NCBI RefSeq assembly: GCF_947500985.1
Contig: NZ_CANMTX010000009.1
Location: forward strand, 1-64,000
Length of the DNA stretch: 64,000 nucleotides
Source of the DNA: an uncultured Maribacter sp.
GTDB lineage: Bacteria; Bacteroidota; Bacteroidia; Flavobacteriales; Flavobacteriaceae
Direction of reading: 5' to 3'
The position numbers were made by a program, and so were the translations under genes. This document shows, in pieces, positions 49,300 to 59,364 of this stretch (position 1 is the first letter of the stretch; every line of letters begins with the position of its first letter). The notes beneath the pieces were generated by a model that was not told the DNA's origin, did not search any database, and worked only from the letters and a program-made list of their open reading frames with translations.

Positions 49300-50835
49300 A
49301 TGCTTACAAAAGTTTATGGGAGTGCAGTGTTTGGTGTAGAGGCCACAACAATAATTGTTGAAGTAAATATCGATAAGGGAATCGGTTATCATTTAGTAGG
49401 GCTGCCGGACAATGCTATTAAAGAAAGTAATTATAGAATAGCAGCTGCATTACAGAACAACGGTTATAAAATTCCAGGTAAAAAAATCACCATAAATATG
49501 GCGCCTGCAGATCTTCGTAAAGAAGGTTCTGCTTATGACCTTACCTTGGCTATAGGAATTTTAGCGGCATCAAGTCAAATTAAATCTGAGGATATTGAAA
49601 AATATATCATCATGGGTGAGCTGTCTTTAGATGGTAGTTTGCAGCCTATAACGGGAGCATTGCCTATTGCAATAAAAGCACAGCAAGAAGGATTTACCGG
49701 TTTCATTTTGCCAACTGCAAATGCAAAAGAAGCTGCTATTGTTGGAGATTTGAAAGTGTACGGCATAGATAATATCAAGCAAGTTTTAGACTTCTTTGAC
49801 CAAGGTATTCCGCTTGAGCAAACGATAATAGATACCAGAGAAGAGTTTTATAAGAGTTTAGATTTTCCAGAATTTGATTTCTCTGATGTAAAGGGACAAG
49901 AAAGTATTAAGCGCTGTATGGAGATTGCAGCAGCAGGCGGACATAATATAATCTTGATTGGACCACCAGGTGCTGGTAAGACTATGTTAGCAAAGCGGTT
50001 ACCTTCTATTTTACCACCAATGACTTTGCATGAGGCTTTGGAAACTACTAAAATACATAGTGTAGTTGGTAAAATTAAGAATATGGGGTTAATGAGTCAA
50101 AGACCTTTTAGAAGTCCTCATCATACAATATCAGATGTCGCTTTAGTAGGTGGTGGTTCATACCCGCAACCTGGTGAAATTTCCCTTTCTCACAACGGTG
50201 TGTTATTCTTAGATGAATTGCCAGAATTTAAACGCGGTGTGTTAGAAGTTATGCGCCAACCGTTAGAAGATAGAGAGGTTACTATTTCTCGTGCTCGTTT
50301 TACGGTAACTTATCCAAGTAGTTTTATGTTGGTGGCTAGTATGAATCCAAGTCCGGGTGGTTATTTCAATGACCCAGATGCTCCGGTAACTTCATCGCCT
50401 GCAGAAATGCAACGGTATTTAAGTAAAATATCTGGCCCGCTTTTAGATCGAATCGATATTCATATAGAGGTTACTCCGGTTCCTTTTGAAAAGCTATCCG
50501 AAGAACGAAAAGGAGAGGGGAGTGTTGAAATTAGAAAGCGTGTAACAGCAGGTAGAGAAATACAAACAGCAAGATTCGAAGGATTGGAAAATGTGCACTA
50601 TAATGCTCAAATGAATACGAAACAGATTCGTGAATATTGTAAGCTGGATGATAAGTCTAAAGCGCTATTGAAAAATGCGATGGAGCGTTTGAATCTTTCT
50701 GCTAGGGCCTATGACAGAATTTTGAAAGTAGCAAGAACTATTGCTGATTTAGCCGGTGAGCAGGCATTGAACGGTAATCATATTTCAGAGGCCATTCAAT
50801 ACCGTTCACTCGACAGAGAGGGTTGGTTGGGGTAA
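49300..50835 (+). CDS. YifB/ComM-type Mg-chelatase-like AAA+ protein
   Basis: 511 residues. N-terminal Lon-like fold (VYGSAVFGVEATTIIVEVNIDKG), AAA+ core with GPPGAGKTMLAKRLPSILPP (Walker A, about 221), LFLDELPEFKRGVLEVMRQPLEDR (Walker B/insert) and a C-terminal Mg-chelatase domain (RAYDRILKVARTIADLAG). ComM is a branch-migration helicase that helps integrate foreign DNA in natural transformation. Same strand as the acylase and only 2 bp away. Confidence 0.92.
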   Translation: MLTKVYGSAVFGVEATTIIVEVNIDKGIGYHLVGLPDNAIKESNYRIAAALQNNGYKIPGKKITINMAPADLRKEGSAYDLTLAIGILAASSQIKSEDIEKYIIMGELSLDGSLQPITGALPIAIKAQQEGFTGFILPTANAKEAAIVGDLKVYGIDNIKQVLDFFDQGIPLEQTIIDTREEFYKSLDFPEFDFSDVKGQESIKRCMEIAAAGGHNIILIGPPGAGKTMLAKRLPSILPPMTLHEALETTKIHSVVGKIKNMGLMSQRPFRSPHHTISDVALVGGGSYPQPGEISLSHNGVLFLDELPEFKRGVLEVMRQPLEDREVTISRARFTVTYPSSFMLVASMNPSPGGYFNDPDAPVTSSPAEMQRYLSKISGPLLDRIDIHIEVTPVPFEKLSEERKGEGSVEIRKRVTAGREIQTARFEGLENVHYNAQMNTKQIREYCKLDDKSKALLKNAMERLNLSARAYDRILKVARTIADLAGEQALNGNHISEAIQYRSLDREGWLG

Positions 50836-50865
50836 TTGTTTTTGTTTATGATGTTTTAATTTAAC

Positions 50866-52296
50866 TCAATTAAATTTTTTAATTAGTTGATAACTAAATT
50901 GAATTAGTTCCTTGTAGTTTTCTTTGTTGATTTTTTCGTCTATACCATGAAAACGTGTAAGTGATTTTGGATTTAAGCGAATAGGATAAAAACGATAAAC
51001 ATCGTCAGAGACATCATAGAAGTATCTGGCATCTGTTCCGCCACCTGTTAATCCTGGAACAACAATAGATGTAGGAAAAACAGATCGTATTGTTTTTTCA
51101 ATTGTTTTAAAAGATTCAGACTCTATAGAGGAAATAGGGGAAGGGTTAGTTAAGAAACCCACAGGTTCTACTTTTATCTTATCGCTTATGATATTTTCTA
51201 TATGTTTTTTAACGCCCTCAATATTTTCTCCAGGTAGAATTCTAAAATTAATAGTTGCCTCAGCAACTGTTGGTATTACATTGTTCTTTAGGCCACCATC
51301 AATAATAGTTGGTGCGGTTGTAGTATGTGCGTTTAAAGCTTCAAGAATTGGGCCTTTAAATAGCCATGGATTTGCAAAAGCAATTTTTTTTGTAAAGGGT
51401 AATTCTGCTCCTAAATAATCTAATTGATGATTAACTGGTTCTACCAATTTGTAAGGAAATTGATTGTTTTCTAATTCAACAATAGCTTTTGCTAGCATGC
51501 CAATAGTATTTTCTTTTGGAGGGGCAGAGCTATGACCACCGTTTGTCTCTACTGTAAGTTTAAAAGAAGCAAATCCTTTTTCTCCCAAATTTAATATTGC
51601 AACTGTATTGTCAATTCCAGGTATTAGACCATCTGCTAAAAAACCACCCTCATCTATGGTCATAGCAGCTTTAACACCACGCTCTTTTAATAATGAAGCG
51701 ATTTTTGCAGCGCCATTAGATCCGCCAACTTCTTCATCGTGACCAAAAGTAAGGTATATAGTTCTAGAAGGAGTATAAGATTCTTTTAGTAATTGTTCTA
51801 CCGATTCCATTAGTGCTATTAGGGATGCTTTATCGTCTAATGCCCCTCTACCTATGATGTGGGTGTCTGTAATTTCACCATCAAAGGGTCCTGCTTCCCA
51901 ATCGCCCAGTGTAGGTTCGTCAACGGGAACAACATCTTGATGCGACATTAAAATTATAGGTTTTTTGTTTTTGTCAGATCCTTTCCAGGTATATAATAAA
52001 CTATATTCATTTACTTTTTCTAGAGTAAGGTGTTCATGAGTAAGTGGATATGTTTCCTTTAAAAAATCATGAAAACCATGAAAAGCTGTTGAATCTGGTA
52101 TTGCATCTTCACTATAAGAGATGGTAGGGTATTGTATGGCTTTTGAAAGATTAGTAAATACCTTATCAGATATTGGCAATTCTTTTATTGGTTCTGAAGA
52201 AACCTGTTTAGAGGTTAATGAAAAAGTATTAAATAATAATAAAATACAAAGTAGAAGTAGTATTACTAATAATATACCGTAAATGAATTTTTTCAT
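50866..52296 (-). CDS. M20-family metallopeptidase (carboxypeptidase S-like)
   Basis: 476 residues. One N-terminal membrane anchor (about 5-25). Zinc site: LMSHQDVVPVDE, GRGALDDKASLIALMES, FGHDEEVGGSNGA and the dimerisation domain, then GGTDARYF and RFHGIDEKI near the C-terminus. It resembles the PM20D1/carboxypeptidase-S group that hydrolyses peptides or N-acyl amino acids outside the cytosol. Convergent with the ComM-like gene. Confidence 0.9.
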   Translation of the reverse strand: MKKFIYGILLVILLLLCILLLFNTFSLTSKQVSSEPIKELPISDKVFTNLSKAIQYPTISYSEDAIPDSTAFHGFHDFLKETYPLTHEHLTLEKVNEYSLLYTWKGSDKNKKPIILMSHQDVVPVDEPTLGDWEAGPFDGEITDTHIIGRGALDDKASLIALMESVEQLLKESYTPSRTIYLTFGHDEEVGGSNGAAKIASLLKERGVKAAMTIDEGGFLADGLIPGIDNTVAILNLGEKGFASFKLTVETNGGHSSAPPKENTIGMLAKAIVELENNQFPYKLVEPVNHQLDYLGAELPFTKKIAFANPWLFKGPILEALNAHTTTAPTIIDGGLKNNVIPTVAEATINFRILPGENIEGVKKHIENIISDKIKVEPVGFLTNPSPISSIESESFKTIEKTIRSVFPTSIVVPGLTGGGTDARYFYDVSDDVYRFYPIRLNPKSLTRFHGIDEKINKENYKELIQFSYQLIKKFN

Positions 52297-52465
52297 AACT
52301 TTTTAATTGTGCTCAATTGTTTTGGTAGAGCAGCAATATTATGAATTAATTTGTATAGATATTGAATTGATTTAATTATTGTTAAATTCTAATTATAGAT
52401 ATCTTTTTATTAAGTAATTCTATGATTAAAGTGTATTTTTTTAGATGTTATTAGTGCTCTAGTTG

Positions 52466-53029
52466 CTATGAATATAACTCTTCATTATTAATATCGTCTT
52501 CGTTGTTATTGGGTGCTGTAAAAATATCTTTAAGTATGTAACTGGTTACAATGGTAAGACCAAGTGTAAGGGTCGGTATTGCGTAATCCCAACTTAATAA
52601 CTTCATTAGGCCACCACAGATAAGGGTAATTACACCTATTACCATAACAAAATTCCATATAATTTCGGTCGTGCTATTCTTATCGCCATCGTCTTTAGAC
52701 ATAAAGTAAGAGGTGCCTTCCATCGCAAACCATGCTATGAAGGTGAATGCGGTACCGATTTGAAAAAATAAGGTATGGGTAAAATCTAAAATTGTTAATA
52801 GTCCGTTGGTCGTCCAAAAAAGTACCAATGCCATTTTAATTAAATCAATGGTCTTTTTTTCTTCTTTTTTTAAGAAGCGGAATCCGTACAAAATAAGAAT
52901 CGCTGCAAACGACATGAAAATAATTCCTTCAGAAAAAGGCCAATGAAGTATTCGCATTACCACACCGATTAAAAGGGTGGCTATTGCTGCTCTAATCGGA
53001 TTTCTAAATGCTTTTTTAGAATTTTCCAT
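52466..53029 (-). CDS. Membrane protein with two related halves (GldL-like segments)
   Basis: 187 residues with about five membrane helices. LLIGVVMRILHWPFSEGIIF and the later LICGGLMKLLSWDYAIPTL are similar segments, as in an internal duplication; the LRILHWPF form is reminiscent of the first helix of the gliding-motility protein GldL. The C-terminus is acidic (NNNEDDINNEE). Function unknown. It is 10 bp downstream of the 148-residue gene. Confidence 0.7.
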   Translation of the reverse strand: MENSKKAFRNPIRAAIATLLIGVVMRILHWPFSEGIIFMSFAAILILYGFRFLKKEEKKTIDLIKMALVLFWTTNGLLTILDFTHTLFFQIGTAFTFIAWFAMEGTSYFMSKDDGDKNSTTEIIWNFVMVIGVITLICGGLMKLLSWDYAIPTLTLGLTIVTSYILKDIFTAPNNNEDDINNEELYS

Positions 53030-53039
53030 ATCTGGTTTT

Positions 53040-53486
53040 TTAGTTAATAACTTTAATGTTGGCTTTTAGACCTTGCATTATTCCGATGATATTGTTTACG
53101 GTCTCATTTAAGTAATACCGTACTACGATATGCGGAATTCTAATGGTTGTAAATCCATTTTTAAAGGAGTGCATCGCTTCTTCTAAATTGTTGATAGCCT
53201 CGTGTTCGGTCAGCTTGTCATATTCAGAGTCAATTTCAATATTAAGTTTTACACGAGAAATAGCAATATCGATCGATTTTTTACCATCCCACCATTCTAA
53301 CATGGGGTTTACACCAGCTTCTTTCAGTGCATAATATAGCTGAATAGCTTCTAAAGGTGTATTGTGTTTATTAATCAATAACTTAATACGTTCATGGTGC
53401 TTCATGCAAAGCTCTACGCCAGCACTCTCCATTGCATTTTTGTGGTCTAAATAACCGAGTTCTTTGTTACATTCTAAGCAAATCAT
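53040..53486 (-). CDS. Hypothetical protein with N-terminal Cys pair and nuclease-like sequence
   Basis: 148 residues. The start MICLECNKELGY contains a CxxC pair and a later LCMKHH segment could complete a zinc site. The middle, EWWDGKKSIDIAISRVKLNIEIDSEYDKL, recalls a PD-(D/E)XK or very-short-patch-type strand pair (D...E-x-D), but a catalytic Lys is not clear. The rest is helical. Family not recognised with confidence. First gene of a two-gene unit with the membrane protein downstream. Confidence 0.65.
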   Translation of the reverse strand: MICLECNKELGYLDHKNAMESAGVELCMKHHERIKLLINKHNTPLEAIQLYYALKEAGVNPMLEWWDGKKSIDIAISRVKLNIEIDSEYDKLTEHEAINNLEEAMHSFKNGFTTIRIPHIVVRYYLNETVNNIIGIMQGLKANIKVIN

Positions 53487-53700
53487 TAATAGGTTAAGTT
53501 TAAGGTTTGGGGATAGCTATAACCCGGTTATTTTTGGATTAGTATGTAATCTCGATGAACGACATCCAAGTTTTAGACGAACTGCATTTTTTTAGATAAA
53601 CGGCATTTTGAAATGTTAAAATTGTGGTGAAATTGATGCTACGTATGGTGAGAATATTCAGATTAACCAATTATATTTACAAGAACGATAAATTTACTAG

Positions 53701-54894
53701 ATGTTTAAGAAATTAGGTCCGGGTGTACTGGTAGCCGCAGCGTTTATTGGTCCTGGTACGGTTACGGCATGTACCTTGGCAGGAGTCAATTTTGGGTTTA
53801 GTTTACTGTGGGCCATGTTGTTATCTATTATAGCAACCTACGTTCTTCAAGAGATGTCTGCCCGTTTAGGTATCGTAACTCAGAAGGGTTTGGCAGATGT
53901 AATCAAACAAGAGCTTCATAATCCTTGGATTCGCAATAGTGTTATAGCATTAATCTTTTCTGCCATTATTATTGGTAATGCCTCTTATGAAGCAGGTAAT
54001 ATAGGTGGCGCTACCTTGGGTATGGAAGCATTATTTGGTATGACTTATAGTAAAATATATCCTTTTATATTAGGTGGCTTGGCTTTTATATTATTGTACT
54101 TAGGTAGTTATAAATCTTTGGAGAAGGTGTTTATAGTACTTGTACTTATTATGAGTTTATCTTTTGTAATGACGGCAATTTTGACCAAGCCAGATATATG
54201 GGAGCTTATTAAAGGATTGTTTATTCCCACAATACCAGAAAAGGGTATTCTTACTGTAATTGCTTTGGTTGGTACTACCGTAGTGCCTTATAATCTTTTT
54301 CTGCATGCAGCATTGGTAAGTGAGAAGTGGAAATCTAAAGACGATTTAAATTTAGCTAAGCGAGACACGCTAGTTTCAATAATTTTAGGCGGACTTGTTT
54401 CTGTCAGTATAATTATATCTGCTGCAGCCATCAACTCTGCAGAAGTAAACAATGTTATGGATATGGCAAAAGCCTTAGAGCCTTTATACGGTTCTGCTGC
54501 ATTGTATTTTTTGGGTATAGGTATGTGTGCAGCAGGTATTACTTCTGCGATTACTGCACCTTTGGCTGCTGCCTATGTTGCAAATAGTTGTTTTGGTTGG
54601 AAAGCCGGCTTTAAAGATGCTAAGTTTAGAATGATATGGATAACAATTTTAATTTTAGGAGTGTTCTTTTTATCCTTCGGAATTAAACCTATTGAAATTA
54701 TAAAATTTGCACAGATTACTAACGGATTGCTTTTGCCCATTATCGCAGTATTTCTATTGTGGGTAGTAAATAGAGCTGGTGTTATGGGTAAATATAAAAA
54801 CAGTGTATTGCAAAATGTATTTGGTATACTGATTATTCTGCTTTCCGTTTTATTAGGTGCTAAAAGTATCTTAACCGTATTAGGCTTTTTATAG
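53701..54894 (+). CDS. Nramp-fold transporter with altered metal-site motifs
   Basis: 397 residues, eleven helices. The fold is Nramp (LGPGVLVAAAFIGPGTVTACTLAG in helix 1, GTTVVPYNLFLHAALV in helix 6). The canonical metal ligands are absent: helix-1 DPGN reads GPGT and helix-6 MPH reads VPY. So manganese or iron transport is unlikely. The stop codon abuts the pxpA start (zero gap), which suggests it supplies the substrate of the oxoprolinase, perhaps 5-oxoproline. This role is inference from operon position. Confidence 0.85.
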   Translation: MFKKLGPGVLVAAAFIGPGTVTACTLAGVNFGFSLLWAMLLSIIATYVLQEMSARLGIVTQKGLADVIKQELHNPWIRNSVIALIFSAIIIGNASYEAGNIGGATLGMEALFGMTYSKIYPFILGGLAFILLYLGSYKSLEKVFIVLVLIMSLSFVMTAILTKPDIWELIKGLFIPTIPEKGILTVIALVGTTVVPYNLFLHAALVSEKWKSKDDLNLAKRDTLVSIILGGLVSVSIIISAAAINSAEVNNVMDMAKALEPLYGSAALYFLGIGMCAAGITSAITAPLAAAYVANSCFGWKAGFKDAKFRMIWITILILGVFFLSFGIKPIEIIKFAQITNGLLLPIIAVFLLWVVNRAGVMGKYKNSVLQNVFGILIILLSVLLGAKSILTVLGFL

Positions 54895-55638
54895 ATGACA
54901 AAACATTTTATTGATATTAACTGTGATGTAGGGGAAGGTGTAGGTAATGAAGAAAAGTTATTTCCGCTCATCAGTTCTTGTAATATCGCTTGTGGTGGTC
55001 ATGCAGGTTCTAAAGAGAGTATACTATTTTGTTTAGAATTGGCAAAGAAGTTTAATGTAAAGGTAGGTGCACATCCATCATATCCTGATAGAGAAAACTT
55101 TGGTCGTTTTTCTATGAACTTGTCTGAAGATGAATTAATTCTTAGTATAAAACAACAAATGCATTTGTTTGTGTCTTTATGTAGTCAGATAGATATTGAA
55201 TTGCATCACATTAAACCTCACGGGGCACTATATAATGATATCGCTAAAGACGAACGTTTAGCGACCACGTTTTTAACAGCATTAAATGAATATAAAAAAA
55301 GCGTAATGTTATATGTTCCTTTTGGTAGTATTATTCAAAGATTGGCATTAGAAAACGGATTTAAAATTCTAGTTGAAGCCTTCGCTGATAGAAATTATAA
55401 TACTGATTTGAGTTTAGTTTCTAGAAAAGAAAGCAATGCCTTAATAACCGATGGTAAAGAGGTGCTAATTCATCTATTAAGAATGTACAAAGAAAATGAG
55501 GTAAAAACGGTAAAGGGAGAAAATATTCCTATTATCGCAAATACCTATTGTATTCATGGCGATACAATTACAGCATTGCAAATTTTGGTGTATCTTTCAA
55601 ATGAATTACCTCATCATAATCTGCTAATAAAATCGTGA
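54895..55638 (+). CDS. pxpA: 5-oxoprolinase subunit A
   Basis: 247 residues, LamB/YcsF family. Signature DINCDVGEGVGNEEKLFPLISSCNIACGGHAG at residues 5-37 and HHIKPHGALYNDIAKDE (about 102-118). With PxpB and PxpC it forms the ATP-dependent enzyme that opens 5-oxoproline to glutamate. It overlaps pxpB by 4 bp. Confidence 0.94.
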   Translation: MTKHFIDINCDVGEGVGNEEKLFPLISSCNIACGGHAGSKESILFCLELAKKFNVKVGAHPSYPDRENFGRFSMNLSEDELILSIKQQMHLFVSLCSQIDIELHHIKPHGALYNDIAKDERLATTFLTALNEYKKSVMLYVPFGSIIQRLALENGFKILVEAFADRNYNTDLSLVSRKESNALITDGKEVLIHLLRMYKENEVKTVKGENIPIIANTYCIHGDTITALQILVYLSNELPHHNLLIKS

Positions 55639-56372
55639 ATTCCCCTAAAATAAATATTAAACCATTTGGAGTACATTCTGTTTTAATTGAATGGCCAAAT
55701 GAGGTCAGTGAAATCATATTAGAAAAGATATTACATTTTGAACGGTTTTTAAATAAAGAAGTGTTTACGAATAAGGAGTGGGAGTTGGTGCCTTCTTATA
55801 ATTCACTTTTAATTATTAATAGGACAAAACAAATAGATTTTCAGAAGTTGTCTTCTGATATAAACAACTGGTATGTACAGTTAAAAGAATCTCCAAAACC
55901 AGATAGGTACTTATGGCGGTTACCTGTTTGCTATGATTTAGAATTTGGTTTGGACCTTGAAGAGGTCGCAAATCACTTTCATAAAACAAAAGAAGAGATT
56001 ATAGCCTTGCATACTGGGACTACTTATACAGTATTCGGTATTGGATTTTTACCTGGCTTTATGTATTTAGGCGGTATTAAAAAAGAATTAGAGATGCCAA
56101 GAAAAGCTACGCCTAGACCCAAAGTGGTTAAAGGAGCTGTTGGTATTGCAGGTAAACAAGCGGGAATCTATCCGCAAGAATCACCAGGGGGTTGGAATAT
56201 CCTCGGCAATTGCGCAGTGCCTATTTTTGATGCATCCAAAGAGAATCCATGTTTTGTAAGTGTTGGCGATAAAATTGAATTCTATAAGATATCAAGAGCA
56301 GAACATGACCTTCATAGAATAGAAGCAGAAGTTGGAATATATAAACCTGAAAAAATTAAGATAGATGCTTAA
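55635..56372 (+). CDS. pxpB: 5-oxoprolinase subunit B
   Basis: 245 residues, KipI/allophanate hydrolase subunit 1 family. Core VCYDLEFGLDLEEVANHFHKT, GIGFLPGFMYLGGI, PRPKVVKGAVGIAGKQAGIYPQESPGGWNILG. The start is GTG (55635). It overlaps pxpA by 4 bp and pxpC by 8 bp. Confidence 0.93.
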   Translation: MNSPKINIKPFGVHSVLIEWPNEVSEIILEKILHFERFLNKEVFTNKEWELVPSYNSLLIINRTKQIDFQKLSSDINNWYVQLKESPKPDRYLWRLPVCYDLEFGLDLEEVANHFHKTKEEIIALHTGTTYTVFGIGFLPGFMYLGGIKKELEMPRKATPRPKVVKGAVGIAGKQAGIYPQESPGGWNILGNCAVPIFDASKENPCFVSVGDKIEFYKISRAEHDLHRIEAEVGIYKPEKIKIDA

Positions 56373-57204
56373 AGTTCTAAAAGCAGGTTTTTATACCACG
56401 TTACAAGATGCAGGTAGATTCCATTATAGAAATAAAGGAGTGCCAGTATCTGGCGTTATGGACGAAATGTCCGTTTTTAAAATAAATTCTTTATTAGAAA
56501 ACCATGAGTCATCTGCTGTACTAGAGATAACGATGACCGGACCAACGCTACTCTTTGAAAAAGAAACCTATATAGCGCTTGGTGGGGCAAAAATGTCTGC
56601 AACCCTTAATAATTTGCCTATTCAAAATTATAAAGTATATGAGATTAAAGAGGGGGATATACTTTCTTTTGGTCGTCTAGAAAAAGGGTTTAGATCATAC
56701 CTTGCCGTGAAAGGCGGATTTACTTCTAAAGAAATTTTGGGTAGCAGATCATTTTATAAGCCAATAACCAAAATCAATAGATTAATTGATAATGATAATG
56801 TGCCTTTTTCGCTTGCGAAAGATTTTCAGCCAAAAATATCAGAAATTAAGGTGGCGTCATTTTTAGATGAATCTGTTTTAGAAGTAAACAAGGCGCCAGA
56901 GTTTGATATATTGAGCGATAAGCAATTAGAAGAAATTTTTTCTAAGACATTTACAGTCGCTCATGAAAATAATAGAATGGCATATCAGCTAACAGAAACG
57001 ATAACACCGCATACATACTCAATGCTTACCTCTGCAACTATACCTGGTACGGTACAATTGACACCGGCGGGTAAATTAATTGTACTGATGAAAGACGGAC
57101 AAACAACTGGCGGATACTTAAGAGCTGTTCAATTAACAGATAAGGCAATATGCATTCTAGCACAAAAAAAAGGCGGGGATCCTATTAGCTTTAAATTGGT
57201 TTAA
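56365..57204 (+). CDS. pxpC: 5-oxoprolinase subunit C
   Basis: 279 residues, KipA/allophanate hydrolase subunit 2 family. Start KVLKAGFYTTLQDAGRFHYRNKGVPVSGVMDEMS, and C-terminal LTPAGKLIVLMKDGQTTGGYLRAVQL. Third subunit of the complex; its gene closes the operon, followed by the terminator at 57351-57387. Confidence 0.93.
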   Translation: MLKVLKAGFYTTLQDAGRFHYRNKGVPVSGVMDEMSVFKINSLLENHESSAVLEITMTGPTLLFEKETYIALGGAKMSATLNNLPIQNYKVYEIKEGDILSFGRLEKGFRSYLAVKGGFTSKEILGSRSFYKPITKINRLIDNDNVPFSLAKDFQPKISEIKVASFLDESVLEVNKAPEFDILSDKQLEEIFSKTFTVAHENNRMAYQLTETITPHTYSMLTSATIPGTVQLTPAGKLIVLMKDGQTTGGYLRAVQLTDKAICILAQKKGGDPISFKLV

Positions 57205-57594
57205 TTTATTACTTTTTGAACCCATTTTGTTAAAGGGCTATTTGTCATCTATATTTTCAGTACTATTGTAGTATGAAATTACCAAATCTAAAAATTGAGC
57301 TAGTCATTGTCATTCCAAATTTGGGATGATATAGCTTTTCAATATGTAGAAAAACCTGTATCAGATATATTTGATGCAGGTTTTTTTATGTTTTATAGAT
57401 AATTGCACACAGTTTTGAAGTATTGAATGTGGTATAAAACATTGTTTTAATTACCTTAAAATCAATTATTTAAGTTGTTTTTTAGTGAAGTGAATTTGTA
57501 TTGTCAAATATTGTTAAAATTAGAAATTTTTATAAACTTTTATCTTTGATTAAGGAGTATTGAAAAATCAAGATAAGCATACGAGAATTATATT
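57205..57594. other. Intergenic region between pxp and ilv operons
   Basis: 390 bp with no gene. It holds the pxp terminator (57351-57387) and, near ilvD, a -7-like TATCTTTG at 57541-57548; the nearest TTG (57511) is about 27 bp before it, longer than usual. No T-box, leader peptide or other attenuator is recognised. Confidence 0.55.
57351..57387 (+). terminator. Terminator of the pxp operon
   Basis: AACCTGTATC and GATGCAGGTT pair (one G-T) around a 10-nt loop and are followed by a T7 run. It lies about 150 bp after the pxpC stop. Confidence 0.8.
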
Positions 57595-59271
57595 ATGGAG
57601 TTGAACAAACATAGTAAGAATGTAACCCAAGATCCAACACAACCTGCAGCACAAGCAATGCTTTACGCTATAGGTTTAACTGAAGAAGATTTAAAGAAGC
57701 CATTAATTGGTATTGGTAGTACAGGTTATGAGGGTAACCCTTGTAATATGCACTTAAATGACTTGGCACAAGAAGTTAAAGTTGGTGTCAATGGTAGCGG
57801 TTTAGTCGGGCTTGTATTTAATACTATCGGTGTAAGTGATGGTATATCTATGGGTACATACGGTATGCGTTATTCTTTACCTTCTAGAGATATTATTGCC
57901 GATTCTATGGAGACTGTGGTTCAAGCGATGAATTATGATGGTTTGGTTACTGTTGTAGGTTGTGATAAGAATATGCCTGGAGCACTTATGGCAATGATTC
58001 GTTTAAATAGACCATCTGTTTTAGTTTATGGTGGTACCATTGCTTCGGGTTGTTTTAAAGATAAAAAATTAGATGTAGTATCTGCTTTTGAGGCATGGGG
58101 AGAGAAGGTTGCCGGTACTATGAATGAAGAGGATTATAAAGGAGTTATTCAGAACGCATGTCCTGGAGCGGGTGCTTGTGGTGGTATGTATACTGCAAAT
58201 ACAATGGCGTCAGCTATAGAAGCCTTGGGTATGGCAATGCCTTATAATTCGTCTAACCCTGCTATTGGAAAAGATAAGCAATATGATGCTATAAACTCTG
58301 GTAAGGCTTTAAGAAACCTTTTAGAGAAAGATATTAAGCCAAGCGATATCATTACCCGTAAATCTATGGAGAATGCTATTCGTTTGCTGACACTTTTAGG
58401 AGGATCAACTAATGCCGTACTTCACTTTTTAGCAATTGCTAAAGCTGCTGATGTAGATTTTACATTAGATGATTTTCAAAAAATTAGTGACACCACTCCG
58501 TTCTTAGCAGATTTAAAGCCAAGTGGTAAATTCTTAATGGAAGATGTTCACCGTGTAGGTGGCGTACCTGCCGTCATGAAGTTTATGCTAGATAATGATA
58601 TGCTACATGGAGATTGTCTTACCGTTACAGGTAAAACAATTGCTGAGAATTTAGCTGATGTTCCTGGTTTATTAGAACACCAACAAGTTATAAAACCACT
58701 TAGTAATCCTATAAAAGCAACTGGTCACTTACGTATTCTTTATGGTAACCTTGCCACAGAAGGTGCTGTGGCAAAAATTACAGGTAAAGAAGGATTGTAT
58801 TTTTCTGGTCCGGCAAAAGTATATAATGACGAGTTTCTTGCGAATGCAGGTATCGGTAGAGGTGAAGTGAAAAAAGGTGATGTTGTGGTTATCCGTTATG
58901 AAGGACCAAAAGGAGGACCGGGTATGCCAGAAATGTTGAAGCCAACTGCAGCTATTATGGGTGCTGGTCTAGGTAAAGATGTTGCTTTAATTACAGATGG
59001 TCGTTTTTCTGGTGGCACACATGGTTTTGTGGTAGGTCACGTAGCTCCAGAAGCTCAAGATGGAGGAACAATTGGTTTATTGGAAGACGGAGATATTATT
59101 ACCATTGATGCGGAGAAGAATGAGATTTCGGTTAACCTAACGGATGAGCAATTAGCGGAAAGAAAAAAGAATTGGAAACAGCCGGAATTAAAGGTGAAAA
59201 GAGGAAGCTTATACAAATATGCCCGTATGGTATCATCAGCATCTAAAGGTTGTGTTACCGATGAATTTTAA
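57595..59271 (+). CDS. ilvD: Dihydroxy-acid dehydratase
   Basis: 558 residues. Fe-S ligand cysteines in [28 protein letters not shown] and [18 protein letters not shown]-terminal [20 protein letters not shown]. It makes the 2-oxoacid precursors of valine and isoleucine. It heads the ilv operon; 93 bp to ilvB. Confidence 0.96.
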   Translation: MELNKHSKNVTQDPTQPAAQAMLYAIGLTEEDLKKPLIGIGSTGYEGNPCNMHLNDLAQEVKVGVNGSGLVGLVFNTIGVSDGISMGTYGMRYSLPSRDIIADSMETVVQAMNYDGLVTVVGCDKNMPGALMAMIRLNRPSVLVYGGTIASGCFKDKKLDVVSAFEAWGEKVAGTMNEEDYKGVIQNACPGAGACGGMYTANTMASAIEALGMAMPYNSSNPAIGKDKQYDAINSGKALRNLLEKDIKPSDIITRKSMENAIRLLTLLGGSTNAVLHFLAIAKAADVDFTLDDFQKISDTTPFLADLKPSGKFLMEDVHRVGGVPAVMKFMLDNDMLHGDCLTVTGKTIAENLADVPGLLEHQQVIKPLSNPIKATGHLRILYGNLATEGAVAKITGKEGLYFSGPAKVYNDEFLANAGIGRGEVKKGDVVVIRYEGPKGGPGMPEMLKPTAAIMGAGLGKDVALITDGRFSGGTHGFVVGHVAPEAQDGGTIGLLEDGDIITIDAEKNEISVNLTDEQLAERKKNWKQPELKVKRGSLYKYARMVSSASKGCVTDEF

Positions 59272-59364
59272 ATAACACCGACTAGATTTTAATTAGTTCT
59301 AGTAGGATTTTAATATCAGGCTATTGTAACTCTTATATGCAATGCTTGAATTTGATTATTAATT

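Noticed and set aside
57205-57594. T-box or attenuator upstream of ilvD
   Set aside because: No leader peptide rich in branched-chain codons and no T-box core sequence could be found; the hairpin at 57351 fits the pxp terminator.
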